From Paracoccus sp. S-4012 (GTDB lineage Bacteria > Pseudomonadota > Alphaproteobacteria > Rhodobacterales > Rhodobacteraceae): a DNA stretch of 64,000 nucleotides. The DNA lies in NCBI RefSeq assembly GCF_009674885.1, contig NZ_WKKA01000002.1, positions 1-64,000 on the forward strand, given 5' to 3'. The notes under the pieces are model-generated. The model worked only from the letters and a program-made list of their open reading frames with translations. It had not been told where the DNA came from and did no database searches. Made by a program: the position numbers and the translations under genes. Below, piece by piece: positions 16,274 through 24,355 of this stretch (positions within the stretch are counted from its first letter, which is position 1; every line of letters begins with the position of its first letter).

Positions 16274-16660
16274 CTACCGCGTCGTGCTGCCCCCCATCGC
16301 GACCAGCCGGTCGATCAGCGGCCGCGCCCTGGGACCGATCCGGTCGCAGGCGCTCGGGTCATCGAGCAGCGAGAAGGCCGGGCCGTAGAACCGCTGGTCG
16401 TAGGTCGCGGGGTCGATCCCCAGCTGCGCCGCCAGCTTGTCGCCGGTGCCGGTGATGAGCATCCACTCGCCGTCCGAGATCGTATAGCCGGGGCAGTTCG
16501 AGGTGATCACGTTGACCGCCGCCAGCTCCTCGATCAGCGCCTCGGCCGCGGCGTGGTCCAACCCCGAGACATCCGGCAGCGGCACCGTCAAACCCTGTGC
16601 CGAAGCCACCGCCGCCGAAAACCCGGCCGCGGCGAGAACTGCAATCCCGCGCGCTCGCAT
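16274..16660 (-). CDS. Secreted/periplasmic protein of unknown function
   Basis: 128 residues from the ATG at 16660, chosen because it begins a clear signal peptide (RARGIAVLAAAGFSAAVASA, cleavage after ASAQ). The mature part has two cysteines (SNCPGYTI and SACDRIGP) that could form a disulfide, and a motif YTISDGEWMLITGTGDKLA. I do not recognise a named family. It diverges from leuB. Confidence 0.65.
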   Translation of the reverse strand: MRARGIAVLAAAGFSAAVASAQGLTVPLPDVSGLDHAAAEALIEELAAVNVITSNCPGYTISDGEWMLITGTGDKLAAQLGIDPATYDQRFYGPAFSLLDDPSACDRIGPRARPLIDRLVAMGGSTTR

Positions 16661-16796
16661 CTGGAACCCCCGTCTGGAACCCGCCAATCCGGCCCCATCG
16701 CGCCCCGGATCGCAAGCCAAAACGCCGTGACTTGACGGTGAGGGCGGGCCTCGCTAGCCGGAGGCCGCCCCCATCCCCAGAACCGTGAGGCCAGCC

Positions 16797-17918
16797 ATGC
16801 CCGACAGCCATTCCCTCCTGATCCTGCCCGGCGACGGCATCGGCCCCGAGGTGATGGCGGAGGTCCGCAAGGTCATCGGCTGGTTCGAGGACAACCGCGG
16901 CCTCAGCTTCGCGGTCGAGCAGGGGCTGGTCGGCGGCTGCGCCTATGACGCCCATGGAACGCCCCTGACCGACGAGACGATGGCCCGCGCGCAGGCGGTG
17001 GACGCGGTGCTGCTGGGCGCGGTCGGCGGCCCCGCCTATGACGATCTCGACTTCAGCGTGAAGCCCGAGCGCGGGCTGCTGCGGCTGCGCAAGGAGATGG
17101 ACCTCTTCGCCAACCTGCGCCCGGCGCAGTGCTTCGACGCGCTGGCCGATTTCTCCTCGCTCAAGCGCGAGGTGGTCGCCGGGCTCGACATCCTGATCGT
17201 GCGCGAGCTGACCTCCGGCGTCTATTTCGGCGAGCCCCGCGGCATCCATGCCGACGACAACAACCCCGACAACGAGGGCGGCCGCGTCGGCGTCAACACG
17301 CAGCGCTACACCTCGGGCGAGATCCGCCGGGTGGCCCGCGCGGCCTTCGACCTGGCCAAGAAGCGCTCGGGCCGCCTCTGCTCGATGGAGAAGGCCAACG
17401 TCATGGAATCGGGCGTCCTCTGGCGCGAGGAGGTCCAGTGGGTCCATGACAACGAATATCCCGAGGTCGAGTTGACCCACATGTATGCCGACAACGGCGC
17501 CATGCAGCTGGTCCGCAACCCGCGCCAGTTCGACGTGATCGTGACCGACAATCTGTTCGGCGACCTCCTCTCGGACGCCGCCGCGATGCTGACCGGCTCG
17601 CTCGGCATGTTGCCCTCCGCCTCGCTCGGCGCGCCGATGGCAAACGGCCGCCCGAAAGCGCTCTACGAGCCGGTCCACGGCTCGGCCCCCGACATCGCCG
17701 GGCAGGGCAAGGCGAACCCGATCGCCTGCATCCTCAGCTTCGCCATGTGCCTGCGCTACTCCTTCGACAAGGGCGCCGAGGCCGACATGCTGGAGGCCGC
17801 GGTCGAGAAGGTGCTGGCCGAGGGCGTGCGCACCGCCGACCTGCTGGGGCCGAAGGGCGGCACCCCGGTTTCCACCGCCGAGATGGGCGACCGCATCATC
17901 GCGGCGCTGTCGGCCTGA
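16797..17918 (+). CDS. leuB: 3-isopropylmalate dehydrogenase
   Basis: 373 residues. The start is the ATG at 16797; an in-frame GTG lies four codons upstream. Family motifs: [75 protein letters not shown] and [11 protein letters not shown]. It oxidatively decarboxylates 3-isopropylmalate in leucine synthesis with NAD+. leuC and leuD are not next to it. A glutathione transferase gene follows 12 bases later. Confidence 0.97.
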   Translation: MPDSHSLLILPGDGIGPEVMAEVRKVIGWFEDNRGLSFAVEQGLVGGCAYDAHGTPLTDETMARAQAVDAVLLGAVGGPAYDDLDFSVKPERGLLRLRKEMDLFANLRPAQCFDALADFSSLKREVVAGLDILIVRELTSGVYFGEPRGIHADDNNPDNEGGRVGVNTQRYTSGEIRRVARAAFDLAKKRSGRLCSMEKANVMESGVLWREEVQWVHDNEYPEVELTHMYADNGAMQLVRNPRQFDVIVTDNLFGDLLSDAAAMLTGSLGMLPSASLGAPMANGRPKALYEPVHGSAPDIAGQGKANPIACILSFAMCLRYSFDKGAEADMLEAAVEKVLAEGVRTADLLGPKGGTPVSTAEMGDRIIAALSA

Positions 17919-17930
17919 CCCGAGGACATC

Positions 17931-18539
17931 ATGAAACTCTACATTAAGCCGGGCGCCTGCTCGCTGGCCTCGCATATCGTGCTGCACGAACTCGGCCTGC
18001 CGCATGAGACCGAGGTCGTGGACACCGCGGCCAAGCGCACCGCCAGCGGCGAGGACTACCTCGCCATCAACCCCAAGGGCGTGGTTCCCGCCCTGCGGCT
18101 CGACGGCGGCGAGGTGCTGACCGAAGGTCCGGCGATCCTGCAATTCCTGGCCGACAGCGCCGGGAACGAGTCGCTGGCGCCGAAATGCGGCACGCTCGCG
18201 CGGGCGCGGGTGCAGGAGGTGCTGAACTTCACCGGCACCGGGCTGCACGCGGCCTTCAAGCCGATGTTCTCGCCTGCCAGCGACGAGGCGACGAAAGCCG
18301 CCGCGCGGCAGAGCATCGGCCGCAACATGGCCTGGCTCGAGCAACTGCTGTCCGACGGTCGGCCGTATCTGACCGGCGCGACCTACACCGTGGCCGACGC
18401 CTATGCCTTCGTGGTCGCCAACTGGTCGCCCCGTGTGGGCGTGGACCTCGGCCAGTGGCCGAACATGCAGGCCTTCGTCGCGCGCGTCGCCGAACGCCCG
18501 GCGACGGTCAAGGCGCTGAAGGCCGAAGGCCTGATCTGA
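17931..18539 (+). CDS. Glutathione S-transferase (beta-class-like)
   Basis: 202 residues. A thioredoxin-fold N-domain begins MKLYIKPGACSLASHIVLHE, where the Cys-Ser pair at the start of helix 1 is typical of bacterial beta-class GSTs, and contains NPKGVVPAL and TEGPAILQFLA. The all-helical C-domain contains YLTGATYTVADAYAF. It probably conjugates glutathione to electrophiles. It lies 12 bases after leuB and may be cotranscribed. A 10-bp stem-loop after the stop could be its terminator. Confidence 0.92.
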   Translation: MKLYIKPGACSLASHIVLHELGLPHETEVVDTAAKRTASGEDYLAINPKGVVPALRLDGGEVLTEGPAILQFLADSAGNESLAPKCGTLARARVQEVLNFTGTGLHAAFKPMFSPASDEATKAAARQSIGRNMAWLEQLLSDGRPYLTGATYTVADAYAFVVANWSPRVGVDLGQWPNMQAFVARVAERPATVKALKAEGLI

Positions 18540-18546
18540 CACGGTT

Positions 18547-18571
18547 TGCGGCGGGCCCCGCGCCCGCCGCA
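18547..18571 (+). terminator. GC-rich stem-loop after the GST gene
   Basis: TGCGGCGGGC (18547-18556) pairs perfectly with GCCCGCCGCA (18562-18571) around a CCCGC loop, 8 bases after the GST stop. It is followed by TTCCCCTTG rather than a clean U-tract, so its strength as an intrinsic terminator is uncertain. Confidence 0.55.
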
Positions 18572-18618
18572 TTCCCCTTGCAATCCCTTTTCCCCCGCGC
18601 TACCTGCCCCCGCACGGT

Positions 18619-18695
18619 CGGAGCGTAGCGCAGCCTGGTAGCGCACCTGCTTCGGGAGCAGGGGGTCGGAGGTTCGAATCCTCTCGCTCCGACCA
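18619..18695 (+). tRNA. tRNA-Pro (anticodon CGG)
   Basis: 77 nt including an encoded CCA. The acceptor stem is CGGAGCG with CGCTCCG, the D-arm region is TAGCGCAGCCTGGTAGCGCA, the anticodon stem is CCTGC/GCAGG with loop TTCGGGA (CGG at positions 34-36), and the T-arm is GGAGG-TTCGAAT-CCTCT. It reads CCG proline codons, which are very frequent in such GC-rich genes. No integrase or attachment duplication is seen next to it. Confidence 0.96.
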
Positions 18696-18761
18696 GTATC
18701 TCCCGTTCTCATCGTCGTCCTTCATGGTAGCCTGGCACGGGGCCAGCCCCGGGAGGCGGAC

Positions 18762-19604
18762 GTGTCAGATCAGACGAGCAGGTTCGAGCGGTTCAAGGCG
18801 CTGCACGCCAGAGCGGGGGCGTTTGTCATTCCCAACCCCTGGGACGCGGGGTCCGCCCGGCTGCTGGCAAGCCTCGGCTTCGAGGCGCTCGCGACCACGA
18901 GCGCGGGCTATGCGTTCTCGAAAGGCAAGCTCGATTCACCCGCCGATCTGGAGCGCGACGAGATCCTGGCCAACGCCGCCGAGATCGCCGGCGCGACCAG
19001 CCTGCCCGTCTCGGCCGATCTCGGAAACGGCTTCGGCGCGGCGCCGGAAACCTGCGCGGAGACCATCCGTCTGGCCTGCGGCATCGGCCTTGTCGGCGGC
19101 TCGATCGAAGATGCGACCGGGGATGCGGACGCCCCGATCCATGATCTGCCCCGCGCGGTGGAGCGGGTTCACGCGGCAGTGGAAGCTGCCCGAGGCCTGC
19201 CCTTCCTCCTGACAGCGCGGGCCGAGAACTTCCTCTGGGACCGACCCGACTTGGACGACACGATCAGGCGCTTGCAGGCCTTCTCCGCGGCGGGCGCAGA
19301 TGTACTCTATGCGCCGGGATTGCCCGACATCGACGCGATCCGAACGGTCTGCGCCGCCGTGGACAAGCCCGTCAATGTGGTCATGGGGCTGAAGGGTCCG
19401 AGTTATTCCGTCGCCGAACTGGCGGACGCCGGCGTTCGGCGGATCAGCGTCGGCGGCTCCTTCGCGCGGGCTGCGCTCGGCGCGCTGATGCGGGCGGCCG
19501 AAGAGGTGAAGGCCAAGGGCAGCTTCACCTTTGCCGCCGATGCACTCCCCGGAAGCGTGATTGCAAGCGTCATGTCGCAAGAAAAGCGCGGCGCGACGGA
19601 ATGA
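18762..19604 (+). CDS. Isocitrate lyase/PEP mutase family protein
   Basis: 280 residues starting at a GTG preceded by GGGAGGCG. The fold signature includes [20 protein letters not shown], the strand [12 protein letters not shown], metal-site region [20 protein letters not shown] and [12 protein letters not shown]. Family members include carboxyphosphonoenolpyruvate mutase, oxaloacetate hydrolase and 2-methylisocitrate lyase. The usual lyase KKCGH-type cysteine motif is not visible, so a C-C lyase is less likely than a mutase or hydrolase. The substrate is unassigned. Confidence 0.85.
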   Translation: MSDQTSRFERFKALHARAGAFVIPNPWDAGSARLLASLGFEALATTSAGYAFSKGKLDSPADLERDEILANAAEIAGATSLPVSADLGNGFGAAPETCAETIRLACGIGLVGGSIEDATGDADAPIHDLPRAVERVHAAVEAARGLPFLLTARAENFLWDRPDLDDTIRRLQAFSAAGADVLYAPGLPDIDAIRTVCAAVDKPVNVVMGLKGPSYSVAELADAGVRRISVGGSFARAALGALMRAAEEVKAKGSFTFAADALPGSVIASVMSQEKRGATE

Positions 19605-19696
19605 GCGCCTGCCATGCGGCGCCCAACCGCGTTGCGGCGCCCCCCTCCCCGGCCTAGCCTTGGCCAGACGCCCATCCGGACGCGGAGGAGAACCCG

Positions 19697-19921
19697 ATGG
19701 ACACCTGGCTTCCCACCCTCATCACCGACACCCCGCAGGCGGGCTACGAGCTTGCCGTCAAGCTCTCGCGCATGTCGGTGAAGCTCACCCAACAGGACGC
19801 CGCGGTGCGCGACCGGCTGCGTGCGGAGTATGCCGTGGACAGCGACGCCCTGATCGCGGTGAGCCAGGTCGTCGCTACCCATTTCGCCACCGTCGCCGCC
19901 GCCAACGGCTACTGGACGTGA
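19697..19921 (+). CDS. Hexameric tyrosine-coordinated heme protein (HTHP)
   Basis: 74 residues, the normal size for HTHP. The sequence WLPTLITDTPQAGYELAVKL and the C-terminal VVATHFATVAAANGYW are characteristic of this family, first characterised from Silicibacter pomeroyi. Tyr45 (in LRAEYAVD) is at the position of the axial heme ligand. The hexamer binds six hemes and shows peroxidase and weak catalase activity in vitro; the physiological role is not known. The stop overlaps the GTG of the next gene (GTGA), indicating translational coupling. Confidence 0.8.
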   Translation: MDTWLPTLITDTPQAGYELAVKLSRMSVKLTQQDAAVRDRLRAEYAVDSDALIAVSQVVATHFATVAAANGYWT

Positions 19922-20211
19922 GCGGCGCGACGGTCGAGTTCGGCCCCGGCGGCGACGTGCAGATCGACGCCGAGGCGCTTGCCGGGCGTCTGGGGCTGAG
20001 CCAGGCCGCGTTGCGCGAGGGGATGCGCGACGGCACCATCACCAGCCGCGTCGAGCGCGGCCAGGGCACTGATGCGGGCCGCACGCGGCTGACGGTCTTC
20101 ACCGCGGCCAAGCGGCTGCGGCTGGTCGTGGATGCGGGCGGCCACGTGTTGCAGAGCGAAGTCGCGGATTTCGGCGACAGGCCGCTGCCTCCCTCGATGC
20201 GTCGGGCGTAA
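19918..20211 (+). CDS. DUF6522 family protein
   Basis: 97 residues from a GTG overlapping the HTHP stop codon. The sequence VEFGPGGDVQIDAEALAGRL, GLSQAALREGMRDGTITSRV and LVVDAGGHVLQSEVADFGDR matches the small DUF6522 proteins of Rhodobacterales as I remember them. The function is unknown. Because it is coupled to a heme protein, it may act as a partner, for instance in redox or heme handling (inference). A 7-bp stem hairpin (20219-20237) follows its stop. Confidence 0.65.
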   Translation: MSGATVEFGPGGDVQIDAEALAGRLGLSQAALREGMRDGTITSRVERGQGTDAGRTRLTVFTAAKRLRLVVDAGGHVLQSEVADFGDRPLPPSMRRA

Positions 20212-20314
20212 GGGGTGTTGTTGCGTCGGGCGCAACAGTGAAAGCCTGATTTTCGCCGTTCCCGTGAATATTCCAGGGCCCTATCTCAGGGTCAAGCAAA
20301 TACGGGGAACCACC

Positions 20315-21232
20315 ATGCTCAACCAGATCAAGGGCCTGCACCACGTCACCTCGATGGCGTCGGACGCCCAGGAAAACAACGACTTCTTCACCAAGACCCT
20401 CGGCCTGCGCCGGGTCAAGAAGACCGTCAACTTCGACGCGCCGGACGTCTATCACCTCTATTACGGCGACGAGACCGGCTCGGCCGGCACCGTGATGACC
20501 TACTTCCCCTTCCCGCATATCGTGAAGGGACGGCGCGGCACCGGAGAGGTCGGCGAGACCGCCTTCGCCGTGCCGCAGGGCTCGCTCGGCTACTGGGGCG
20601 AGCGCCTCGGCCGGGTCGAGGAGGAGACTCGCTTCGGCGAGACGCGGCTGCGTTTCGAGGGGCCGGACGGCGACGGCTTCGCGCTGGTCGAGGCGCCGGG
20701 CGACAGCCGCGCGCCCTTCGCCGGCGGCCCGGTCCCGGCCGATCATGGCGTCCACGGCTTCCGCGGCGTGACCATGCGCCTGCATGACGCCGCCGCCACG
20801 GCGGAGCTGCTGAAGTTCATGGGCTACGAGGAAACCGCGCGCGAAGGCGCTTTCACCCGGCTGGTGATGCCCGGCGGCAACGGCGCCGATGTGATCGACC
20901 TCGAGGTGCTGCCCGGTGCCGATCGGGCGCGCGAAGGCGCGGGTTCGGTGCACCACGTCGCCTTCGCGGTGGAGAACCGCGAAGCGCAGGCCGAGGTGCG
21001 TCGGGCGCTGACTGAGGCGGGCGCGCATGTGACGCCGCAGATCGACCGCGACTATTTCTGGGCGATCTATTTCCGCACCCCCGGCGGCGTCCTCTTCGAG
21101 ATCGCCACCAACGAGCCCGGCTTCGACCGAGACGAGGACCGCGCCCATCTGGGCGAGGCGCTGAAGCTGCCCGCCCAGCACGCCCACCTGCGCGACCGGC
21201 TGGAGCAGACCCTGCAGCCGATCACCGACTGA
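20315..21232 (+). CDS. Ring-cleaving dioxygenase, VOC superfamily (MhqO-like)
   Basis: 305 residues with two glyoxalase/VOC repeats. The first begins IKGLHHVTSMASDAQENNDF with YHLYYGDETGSAGTVMTYFP; the second has GFRGVTMRLHD, GSVHHVAFAVENREAQ and FWAIYFRTPGGVLFEIAT. His in GLHH, His in VHHVAF and Glu in LFEIAT form the metal triad. Relatives include hydroquinone-specific dioxygenases such as Bacillus MhqO. The next gene, an esterase of MhqD type, starts 10 bases later, supporting a quinone/hydroquinone detoxification role. Confidence 0.88.
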   Translation: MLNQIKGLHHVTSMASDAQENNDFFTKTLGLRRVKKTVNFDAPDVYHLYYGDETGSAGTVMTYFPFPHIVKGRRGTGEVGETAFAVPQGSLGYWGERLGRVEEETRFGETRLRFEGPDGDGFALVEAPGDSRAPFAGGPVPADHGVHGFRGVTMRLHDAAATAELLKFMGYEETAREGAFTRLVMPGGNGADVIDLEVLPGADRAREGAGSVHHVAFAVENREAQAEVRRALTEAGAHVTPQIDRDYFWAIYFRTPGGVLFEIATNEPGFDRDEDRAHLGEALKLPAQHAHLRDRLEQTLQPITD

Positions 21233-21242
21233 GGAGGTGGGA

Positions 21243-21848
21243 ATGTCTCTGGACCGCTATCATCACGTCGCGAGGCCGCCCGCCGAGGGCGCCCCGCTGG
21301 TCTTTTCCTTCCACGGCACCGGCGGCGACGAGCACCAGTTCACGCGGCTGATCGACCAGATCCTGCCCGGCGCCGGCATCGTCGCCCCGCGCGGCGATGT
21401 CTCCGAGCACGGCGCCAACCGCTTCTTCCGCCGCAAGGCCGAGGGCGTCTACGACATGGACGACCTCGCCACGCGCGCGGCGGCGATGGCCGGCTTCATC
21501 CGCGCCCACCGCGAGGCGAATCCCGGGGTCCCGGCCTATGCCCTCGGCTACTCCAACGGCGCGAACATCCTCGCCGCGGTATTGTTCGACGCGCCGGACC
21601 TGATCGACCGGGCCGTCCTGATGCATCCGCTGATCCCGTGGGAGCCGCAGCCGAAACCCGGCCTCGCTACCGTCGAGATGCTGGTGACGGCCGGCCGCCG
21701 CGACCCGATCTGCCCGCTTCCGCAGACGGACGCCCTCGTGCGCTACCTGAAGGACCAGGGCGGCCCGGTCGAGCTGCACCTGCACGACGGCGGCCACGAG
21801 ATCGCGCGGTCGGAACTCGACGCCATCGCCGGTTTCCTGCGCCGCTGA
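21243..21848 (+). CDS. Alpha/beta hydrolase, phospholipase/carboxylesterase family (MhqD-like)
   Basis: 201 residues from the ATG at 21243, preceded by GAGGAGG that overlaps the end of the dioxygenase gene. Features: oxyanion region FSFHGTGGDEHQF, nucleophile elbow LGYSNGANI with the catalytic Ser, an Asp in GRRDPICP and the catalytic His in HDGGHEI. In Bacillus, MhqD is co-regulated with the MhqO dioxygenase in response to quinones; the same pairing here suggests the same role (inference). Confidence 0.88.
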   Translation: MSLDRYHHVARPPAEGAPLVFSFHGTGGDEHQFTRLIDQILPGAGIVAPRGDVSEHGANRFFRRKAEGVYDMDDLATRAAAMAGFIRAHREANPGVPAYALGYSNGANILAAVLFDAPDLIDRAVLMHPLIPWEPQPKPGLATVEMLVTAGRRDPICPLPQTDALVRYLKDQGGPVELHLHDGGHEIARSELDAIAGFLRR

Positions 21849-21923
21849 CCCTGTTCGCAGGCCCCGCGATCCCGCATGATCCCCGCGCCCGCCCCTCCCG
21901 GCGGGCGCGGGCGTGAGGGCGAC

Positions 21924-22832
21924 ATGGACCGGCTCGACAGCGACCGGATGTTCGTGGCGGTCATGGAGGCCGGCAGCTTCACCGGCGGAGCCGAGCGCCT
22001 CGGGACCAGCTCCGGCCAGGCCTCGAAGCTCGTTTCGCGCCTCGAGGCACATTTGGGCGTGCGGCTGCTGAACCGCACCACCCGCGCGCTCTCGCCGACC
22101 GAGGCCGGGCAGGCCTATTACGACCGCGTCCGCGTGTTGCTGGACGAACTCGATAGCCTCGACCTCGCGATCCGCAACGACTCGGGCGCGCCTCGCGGCC
22201 GCCTGCGGCTCACCGCACCGCTGACCTTCGGCGGGCTGGAACTCGCCCCTGCGCTCAACGATTTCGCTGCGCGCTTCCAGGAGATCGAGCTGGACGTCAG
22301 CTTCTCCGACCGCATCGTGAACCTGGTGGACGAGGGCTTCGACCTCGCCGTGCGGATCGGCCGGCCGGAGGATTCGAGCCTCGTCAGCCGCCGCCTCTGC
22401 GGTTCGCGCCTCGTGGTGGTCGCCGCGCCCGCCTATCTGGCGGAACGGGGCGCGCCGCGGACGCCCGGCGACCTCGCCGCGCATGACTGCATCATCGACA
22501 CCAACTTCCGCGATCCCGGCCGCTGGCCCTTCGGCCGCGGCGCCGAGGCGCGCGCTGTCCCGGTCACGGGCCGCATCCGCTATTCCAACGCCGAGGCCTG
22601 CCTTCAGGCCGCCAAGGCCGGCCTCGGCATCGCCTGCGTGCCGAGCTTCGTCGCGGGTGCGGCGCTCCGCTCCGCCCGCGTCGAAAGGGTGCTGCAGGCG
22701 CATGAGGTCGAGCCATTCGGCGTCCATGCCCTCTACCCCCACAGCCGCCACCTCGCCGGGAAGGTCCGCGCGCTGGTCGATTTTCTAGCGGAACGGTATC
22801 GCGGGACGCCGTCGTGGGAGGCGGGCTGGTGA
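21924..22832 (+). CDS. LysR-family transcriptional regulator
   Basis: 302 residues from the ATG at 21924. The N-terminal winged helix-turn-helix reads DRMFVAVMEAGSFTGGAERL, SSGQASKLVSRLEAHLGVRL, and the C-terminal part is a two-lobe substrate-binding domain (DLAVRIGRPEDSSLVSRRL). It sits between the esterase and the doxX gene and probably regulates the cluster, perhaps sensing electrophiles. In Bacillus the equivalent regulator is the MarR-type MhqR, so this would be a different sensor on a similar gene set. Confidence 0.9.
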   Translation: MDRLDSDRMFVAVMEAGSFTGGAERLGTSSGQASKLVSRLEAHLGVRLLNRTTRALSPTEAGQAYYDRVRVLLDELDSLDLAIRNDSGAPRGRLRLTAPLTFGGLELAPALNDFAARFQEIELDVSFSDRIVNLVDEGFDLAVRIGRPEDSSLVSRRLCGSRLVVVAAPAYLAERGAPRTPGDLAAHDCIIDTNFRDPGRWPFGRGAEARAVPVTGRIRYSNAEACLQAAKAGLGIACVPSFVAGAALRSARVERVLQAHEVEPFGVHALYPHSRHLAGKVRALVDFLAERYRGTPSWEAGW

Positions 22833-22855
22833 TTGCTTCCACATCGGTCGCAATC
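22831..22855. promoter_or_regulatory. Inverted repeat between lysR and doxX, possible operator
   Basis: GATTGC (22831-22836) and GCAATC (22850-22855) form a 6-13-6 inverted repeat starting at the lysR stop codon and 96 bases before doxX. It is longer than the standard T-N11-A LysR box, so the assignment is tentative. Confidence 0.3.
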
Positions 22856-22950
22856 ATCTTCCATTCGGCCGGATTATTGTCCAGGCGTTCCGGTGCCATA
22901 TCCCCTCCATCAGCGGCGCGCCCCTCGCGTCGCGCTTGAGGAGAACCGCC

Positions 22951-23391
22951 ATGACCACCATCCCCAACACCCCCGCCCGCGCCTCGCTGCTCGACGGTGT
23001 GGCCGACACCGACCTCGCCGCTACGATCCTGCGGGTCTCGCTCGGCATCCTTTTCGTCGCCCATGCCTGGCTGAAGATCGCGATCTTCACCCCGGCCGGG
23101 ACCGCCATGTTCTTTGAAAGCCTCGGCTTCCCCGGCTTCCTCGCCTATCCGGTGATCGCCGTCGAACTGCTGGGCGGCATCGCCCTGATCCTCGGCATGG
23201 CCACCCGCTGGGTCTCGCTCGCCCTGATCCCGGTGCTGATCGGCTCGATCGTCGCGCCCCACGGCGCCGCCGGGTTCTTCTTCTCGAACGAGGGCGGCGG
23301 CTGGGAATACCCGGCGTTCTGGGCCGTGACCCTCGTGGTCCAGGCGCTCCTCGGTGACGGCGCCTTCGCCCTTCGCCGCAACCGCGCCTGA
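22951..23391 (+). CDS. DoxX family membrane protein (MhqP-like)
   Basis: 146 residues with four predicted transmembrane segments: ATILRVSLGILFVAHAWLKI, FLAYPVIAVELLGGIALILG, WVSLALIPVLIGSIVAP and YPAFWAVTLVVQALLG. DoxX proteins accompany quinone-related redox enzymes, and Bacillus MhqP belongs to this family. The ATG at 22951 follows GAGGAGAACC. It is followed 51 bases later by another VOC gene. The role in quinone stress is inferred from the gene set. Confidence 0.88.
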   Translation: MTTIPNTPARASLLDGVADTDLAATILRVSLGILFVAHAWLKIAIFTPAGTAMFFESLGFPGFLAYPVIAVELLGGIALILGMATRWVSLALIPVLIGSIVAPHGAAGFFFSNEGGGWEYPAFWAVTLVVQALLGDGAFALRRNRA

Positions 23392-23442
23392 CCCATATCG
23401 GACGGGACCAGCCCCCGTCCGCCCCTTTCAAGGAGTGTCCCC

Positions 23443-24291
23443 ATGACCAGCACGAACGGATATTTCGACATGATGGCCGCGCCGATGCGGATCGGCACCG
23501 TGCGGCTGAAGGTACGCGACCTCCCTCGCCTGTCGGACTTCTACCAGTCCACCCTCGGCCTCGCCCCGGTCGACCGGGAGGCGCGCGCCGTCACCCTCGG
23601 CACCGGCTCGACCCCGCTCCTGCGCCTCGAGGGCGATCCCGGCCTCGCCCCCGTCGATCCGCGGCAGGCGGGCCTCTACCATACCGCCTTCCTGATGCCC
23701 TCCCGCGCCGATCTCGGCCGCTGGCTCGGCCATGTGGCCAAGACAGGCGTGCAACTGCAGGGCGCCTCGGACCACCTCGTCAGCGAGGCCCTCTACCTCG
23801 CCGATCCCGAGGGCAACGGTATCGAGGTCTATACCGATCGCCCGGTGCAGGCCTGGCATGGCGGCGACGGCGAGATCCGCATGGCCACCGACCCGCTGGA
23901 CCTTCAGGACCTGCTGGCTGCCGGGGGCGAGACCGAATGGTCCGCCTACCCCGAGGACGGCAGCATTGGCCATGTCCACCTGCAGGTGGGCGATACGCGG
24001 GCGGCGGACGGCTTTTACCGCGACATCCTCGGCTTCGACATCGCCACGCGCTATCCGGGCGCGAGCTTCTACGGCAGCGGCGGCTATCACCACCAGCTTG
24101 CCGGGAACGTCTGGCACAGCCGCAATGCCGGGCCGCGGCCGAAAGGGATGGCGGGTCTCGCCGGGGTCGAACTGATCCTGCGCGACAAGGCCGACCGCGA
24201 CGCGATCCTCGCGCGGGCGGAGGCGGCGGGGATCGCGCCGGACGCAACGGCCCTGCGCGACCCCTGGGGCACGGCCATCGCCCTCGCCTGA
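23443..24291 (+). CDS. VOC family protein (CatE/MhqE-like glyoxalase domain pair)
   Basis: 282 residues with two VOC modules. The first has IGTVRLKVRDLPRLSDFYQS, GLYHTAFLMP and DPEGNGIEVYTDRP; the second has IGHVHLQVGDTRAADGFYRD, YHHQLAGNVWHSR and DPWGTAIAL. The metal ligands His (YHTAF), His (GHVHL) and Glu (GIEVY) are present. This closely follows the catechol-2,3-dioxygenase-like MhqE/CatE layout. It completes the cluster of dioxygenase, esterase, LysR and DoxX. Confidence 0.87.
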   Translation: MTSTNGYFDMMAAPMRIGTVRLKVRDLPRLSDFYQSTLGLAPVDREARAVTLGTGSTPLLRLEGDPGLAPVDPRQAGLYHTAFLMPSRADLGRWLGHVAKTGVQLQGASDHLVSEALYLADPEGNGIEVYTDRPVQAWHGGDGEIRMATDPLDLQDLLAAGGETEWSAYPEDGSIGHVHLQVGDTRAADGFYRDILGFDIATRYPGASFYGSGGYHHQLAGNVWHSRNAGPRPKGMAGLAGVELILRDKADRDAILARAEAAGIAPDATALRDPWGTAIALA

Positions 24292-24355
24292 GGGCGTCTG
24301 GCATCCGCCCGCGGCGCGCGCTAGGCAGCGCCCATACCGAGCCGCGGGAGGCCCC

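Noticed and set aside
16359-18572. A 737-codon antisense frame across leuB and GST
   Set aside because: It crosses an intergenic promoter region and two real genes, and has no recognisable motif.
18619-18695. tRNA-Pro as an integration site
   Set aside because: No integrase, no repeated 3' end of the tRNA and ordinary core genes on both sides.
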